A stretch of DNA of 52,178 bases from Planctomycetia bacterium (lineage in GTDB: Bacteria; Planctomycetota; Planctomycetia; Gemmatales; Gemmataceae): positions 1-52,178 of the forward strand of contig SXID01000028.1 in the NCBI GenBank assembly GCA_005772955.1, given 5' to 3'. The position numbers and the translations under genes were made by a program. Each line of letters begins with the position of its first letter. Position 1 is the first letter of the stretch. Under the pieces are notes generated by a model. That model was given only the letters and a program-made list of their open reading frames with translations. It searched no databases and was not told the origin of the DNA. Positions 49,379-52,178 of this stretch are shown here, piece after piece.

Positions 49379-51940
49379 TCACGCCAAGTCCTTGCCGCGA
49401 ATCTGCGCTTGCAGCACGCGCCGCAATTGTCCTTCGACCTTCTCGTGCGCCTTTGCGATCTCCTTGTCGCCGAGCGTGCGGTCGGGCGCCTGATAGGTCA
49501 GCGCGAACGCGAGGCTTTTCGTGCCGTCCGGCAAGCCAGTGCCGCGGTACACGTCGAAGAGCGTCGCGTCAGTTAACAGGTCGCCACCTGCGGCGCGTAT
49601 CTCGGCCAACACCGCTTCCGCGGTCGTCGCCTCGGACACCACGATAGCCACGTCGCGCTTCGCGGGCGGGAACGTGCTGAACGGCTTGTACCCGTACCGG
49701 TCTGGCACGGTTGCGAACACCGATTCGAGATCGAGTTCCGCGACCTGAACGGCACGATCACCGAGCAGGAAGTTCGCCGCGACCTTCGGGTGCAGTTCGC
49801 CGAACACGCCGACCGCAGTCCCGTCCACGCGAAGCTCCGACGCGCGCATCGGGTGCAGCCACGGCACCGCTCGCGTCGCGGCGAACGTCACGTTGGGCAG
49901 GTGCAAATCGGCGGCGAGCGATTCCACCACACCCTTCAAGTCGAAGAAGTCGTGCTTCGTGGGGGTCGCGCCTTGCGGGTCGTCCCACGCGGCGCCGGCA
50001 CGCCGACCGCACAGCACGATCGCGAGCCGTCGCGGTTCGTCGGGCAGCGTCGCGCTGGCGTTCGGGAGGTACACGAAACCGAGTTCGTACATCGCGACGC
50101 TGTCCGCCGCTTCAAGGTTCCGCTGTACCACCGTGAGCAAACCGGGAAGCAGCGTCCTTCTCATCACCGATCGCTCAGGCGATAGTGGATTCAACAGGCA
50201 CACAACTTCAGCCGGATTCGGTTCGACCGCGAGCCGCTCCTTCTCAGTCAGTTTCGGATCGAGGTTCAACTCGCTGCAAAGCGAAGTCAGCGAGTACGTG
50301 ATCGTCTCCTGCAAGCCCTGATCGGCGAGTAGGTCGCGGGCACGGTTTTCGAGTTCGAGCGAGCGGTTGCCCTTTGGCTCCGGCAGTTCGAACGGCAGCA
50401 ACCGCTCGCTCAGGTTGTCGTAACCGTGAACGCGCGCCAGTTCTTCGATGAGGTCCGCGGCACCGGCTTGAATGTCGAGCCGCGTTTGCGGAGTCGTCAC
50501 GGTCCACGCGTCGTCGCCATCAGGTTCTACCTGGAACTGGAGCGCCGTCAGTACACGAACGACTTCTTCACCGGGAATGTCGAAACCCAGCAACCGCCGG
50601 ATTTCGGCCGCGTCGAGGTCGATCACCTGCGGTGAGAGCGGCGCGGGATGATCATCCACTACGCCCGCGAGCACTTCGCCGCCCGCGTGGTCGTGGAACA
50701 GTTGCGCCGCGCGCACCGCAGCGGTGCCCGCCTGTTCCGGGTGAACGCCGCGCGCGAACCGGGTACTCGCTTCACTGAACAGGTTGAACTGCCGCGCGGT
50801 TTTGCGGACGCTCACGAAATCGAAGCACGCGCTTTCGAGCAGGATGTTCTTGGTGTCGCCGCTCACTTCGGTTTCGGCACCGCCCATCACGCCCGCGAGC
50901 GCGATGGCTCCACCCGTGTCCGCAATCACGAGGTTGTCGGGCGAGAGTTCGCGGTCCTGACCGTCGAGTGTTTTGAGCTTCTCGCCTGACTTCGCGGGGC
51001 GCACGATAATCGCCGGGGCTTTGCCACCGGCTCGTTTCACGAGTACATCGTAGTCGAACGCGTGCAGCGGTTGACCGTGTTCAAGCATCACGTAGTTGGT
51101 GATGTCCACGATGTTGTTAATTGGGCGCATTCCGGCGTAATGAAGCCGCGACCGCATCCATCGTGGCGAGGCTCCGATGGTCACGTTGCGAATGATGGTT
51201 GCGGTGTACCGGGCGCACAACTTCGGGTCCGCGATCTCGACGCTCACTTTGCCGTCGATCTTCTCGGAACTCACGGGCACCGCCGGCACGGCGATGGTCG
51301 CGTCCACGCCAGTGATCGCCGCCACTTCGCGTGCGATGCCGATCATCGACAGACACCGCGCCATGTTCGGCAAGATGTCGAGTTCGACGACGATCTCGCT
51401 AAGCACGTCTTGCACGGGTGTGCCCGGTTCCGCGTCGGCATCATCCAGGATGATGATGCCTTCGCTCTCCTCCGCGATGCCGAGTTCGTAGTCGGACATG
51501 CACATCGCGTCGTTGTCGATGCCGCGAAGTGCACGCGGTTCGAGCGTCATCACGGTCTTCTTGCCGTCCTTGCCCTTGAAGTAGTATCGCGACCCGCGAA
51601 GGCCGAGAACGATCTTCATTCCACTTTGACCGGGACTAATATTCTCCGCCCCGGTGATGACCGTCTTCGGCTCGCTCCTACCCAGGTCGAGCTTCACCAG
51701 TTTCAGTTTCTCCGCGTCGGGGTGCTTGGTGATCTCAAGCACTTGCGCGACGACGAGTTTGTCGCGTTCCCAGACGATTCCCGCGTCGTCGGGCTTGACC
51801 CGAAGAGTGCCTGTCGCGGGCAGCCCGAAGAGTTTCATGCCGGACGACTCCAGCCCCGCGATGGTTAGCCGTTCGACGAGCGCCCCGGGATCGGCCGGGA
51901 GCGGGACGTAATCCTTGAGCCAAGAGAGCGGAACGAGCAT
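49379..51940 (-). CDS. pheT: Phenylalanine--tRNA ligase beta subunit
   Basis: 853 residues from the ATG at 51940 (MLVPLSWLKDYVPLPADPGA), the family N-terminus; AAGG lies upstream. Domains in order are: B1/OB-fold tRNA-binding domain (about 40-160, AQVLEITKHPDAEKLKLVKL), B3/B4 editing domain (about 215-405, RYTATIIRNVTIGASPRWMR, NIVDITNYVMLEHGQPLHAF), B5 DNA-binding-like domain (about 425-500), catalytic-core-like domain, and the C-terminal FDX-ACB anticodon-binding domain (about 760-853, YKPFSTFPPAKRDVAIVVSE). The alpha subunit pheS is not adjacent in this window: the next upstream feature is a divergent tRNA. Confidence 0.96.
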   Translation of the reverse strand: MLVPLSWLKDYVPLPADPGALVERLTIAGLESSGMKLFGLPATGTLRVKPDDAGIVWERDKLVVAQVLEITKHPDAEKLKLVKLDLGRSEPKTVITGAENISPGQSGMKIVLGLRGSRYYFKGKDGKKTVMTLEPRALRGIDNDAMCMSDYELGIAEESEGIIILDDADAEPGTPVQDVLSEIVVELDILPNMARCLSMIGIAREVAAITGVDATIAVPAVPVSSEKIDGKVSVEIADPKLCARYTATIIRNVTIGASPRWMRSRLHYAGMRPINNIVDITNYVMLEHGQPLHAFDYDVLVKRAGGKAPAIIVRPAKSGEKLKTLDGQDRELSPDNLVIADTGGAIALAGVMGGAETEVSGDTKNILLESACFDFVSVRKTARQFNLFSEASTRFARGVHPEQAGTAAVRAAQLFHDHAGGEVLAGVVDDHPAPLSPQVIDLDAAEIRRLLGFDIPGEEVVRVLTALQFQVEPDGDDAWTVTTPQTRLDIQAGAADLIEELARVHGYDNLSERLLPFELPEPKGNRSLELENRARDLLADQGLQETITYSLTSLCSELNLDPKLTEKERLAVEPNPAEVVCLLNPLSPERSVMRRTLLPGLLTVVQRNLEAADSVAMYELGFVYLPNASATLPDEPRRLAIVLCGRRAGAAWDDPQGATPTKHDFFDLKGVVESLAADLHLPNVTFAATRAVPWLHPMRASELRVDGTAVGVFGELHPKVAANFLLGDRAVQVAELDLESVFATVPDRYGYKPFSTFPPAKRDVAIVVSEATTAEAVLAEIRAAGGDLLTDATLFDVYRGTGLPDGTKSLAFALTYQAPDRTLGDKEIAKAHEKVEGQLRRVLQAQIRGKDLA

Positions 51941-52103
51941 GGCGGAGCCTTGTGTTTCGCGAAGATCGAATGCGGACATGGTAGGACACGGGCGCGCCCG
52001 CGGCAGTGGTTCGCACTCCGACGATGCTTGTGGCTTCGCGAGTCTGGCGCGAACCCGCGGGCGGCGCTAGTGTCTGCAAGGTGAAGATTTCGACGAACCC
52101 CCC

Positions 52104-52132
52104 TTGAAGGGCGCGTGCGAACCTCGCAAAAT
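52104..52132 (+). promoter_or_regulatory. Promoter for the tRNA gene
   Basis: TTGAAG (52104-52109), a 17-bp spacer and CAAAAT (52127-52132), four of six matches in each box. The tRNA begins at 52145, 12 bp downstream. Confidence 0.5.
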
Positions 52133-52144
52133 GCTCTGTGGTTA

Positions 52145-52178
52145 GCCCCTTTAGCTCAGTTGGTAGAGCAGCTGACTC
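52145..52178 (+). tRNA. tRNA, 5' part only, cut by window end (Lys-CTT or Met-CAT likely)
   Basis: The 34 bases give acceptor GCCCCTT, T8-A9, D-stem GCTC/GAGC with loop AGTTGGTA, A26, anticodon stem GCTGA, then C32-T33-C34. The anticodon therefore begins with C. The body closely resembles bacterial tRNA-Lys (CTT), and elongator Met (CAT) is the next candidate. The rest lies outside the window. Confidence 0.85.

Noticed and set aside
1-52178. CRISPR arrays, rRNA genes, intact transposases, integrases or phage genes
   Set aside because: None seen: no regularly spaced direct repeats, no rRNA-like sequence, and no DDE, tyrosine recombinase or HUH motifs in the reading frames.

Overview
The window reads as chromosome of a high-GC planctomycete, most likely of the Gemmata group (Gemmataceae). 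Signs of this are two paired cytochrome-c/DUF1549/DUF1553 and DUF1501 modules, a TIGR02996 domain remnant, an FHA protein beside a Pkn-type Ser/Thr kinase, an FG-GAP protein with a planctomycete-type N-terminus, a B12-dependent ribonucleotide reductase and sparse Shine-Dalgarno use. No phage, integron, CRISPR array or intact insertion sequence is visible. Core genes mix with family-specific exported proteins and several decayed genes.

Layout. 0-1.2 kb: 3' end of nrdJ with a clear terminator. 1.6-5.4 kb: an RND efflux pump and two small divergent genes, the second a zinc-ribbon micro-protein. 5.4-10.4 kb: aldo/keto reductase and M19 dipeptidase, FHA protein, Ser/Thr kinase. 10.5-19.1 kb (all minus strand): diheme cytochrome lipoprotein overlapping rny, rtcB with archease, fabH, a secreted protein and rplU. 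19.5-22.4 kb (plus strand): lipoprotein, galT, nadD and a frameshifted Gemmata-family pseudogene. 22.4-30.1 kb (minus): Gfo/Idh-type protein, PSD1-type cytochrome, DUF1501 protein and a large secreted protein. 30.3-38 kb: a regulatory and stress island. 38-49 kb (minus): glycolate-oxidase-like flavoprotein, 2-hydroxyacid dehydrogenase, two esterases, BNR protein and a second DUF1501/PSD1 pair. 49-52 kb: a small membrane protein gene, pheT and a tRNA cut by the window end.

The most interesting part is the 30.3-38 kb island. It encodes a soluble PAS histidine kinase and an NtrC-type response regulator with an intact GAFTGA loop. The intergenic DNA around them carries four sequences that match the sigma-54 -24/-12 consensus. 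One is an exact TGGCAC-N5-TTGCA on the minus strand (34056-34071). A second, on the plus strand (34245-34260), faces away from it. A 12-bp-arm dyad lies between the two, about 105-120 bp from each predicted start, where an enhancer-binding-protein site would be expected. The predicted targets are an unlisted 31-residue membrane peptide, a BON-like plus DUF2007 gene pair, a DksA/TraR-type zinc-finger protein, and a cytochrome c'-like plus universal stress protein pair. I propose a local two-component, sigma-54 stress regulon.

A second theme is a set of palindromic intergenic elements, at least two sequence families, that sit 1-25 bp after stop codons at seven places. They look like REP/BIME-type repeats serving as 3' ends. 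All of this is read by eye from sequence. Product names rest on recalled family motifs, and promoter and regulon claims are inference.
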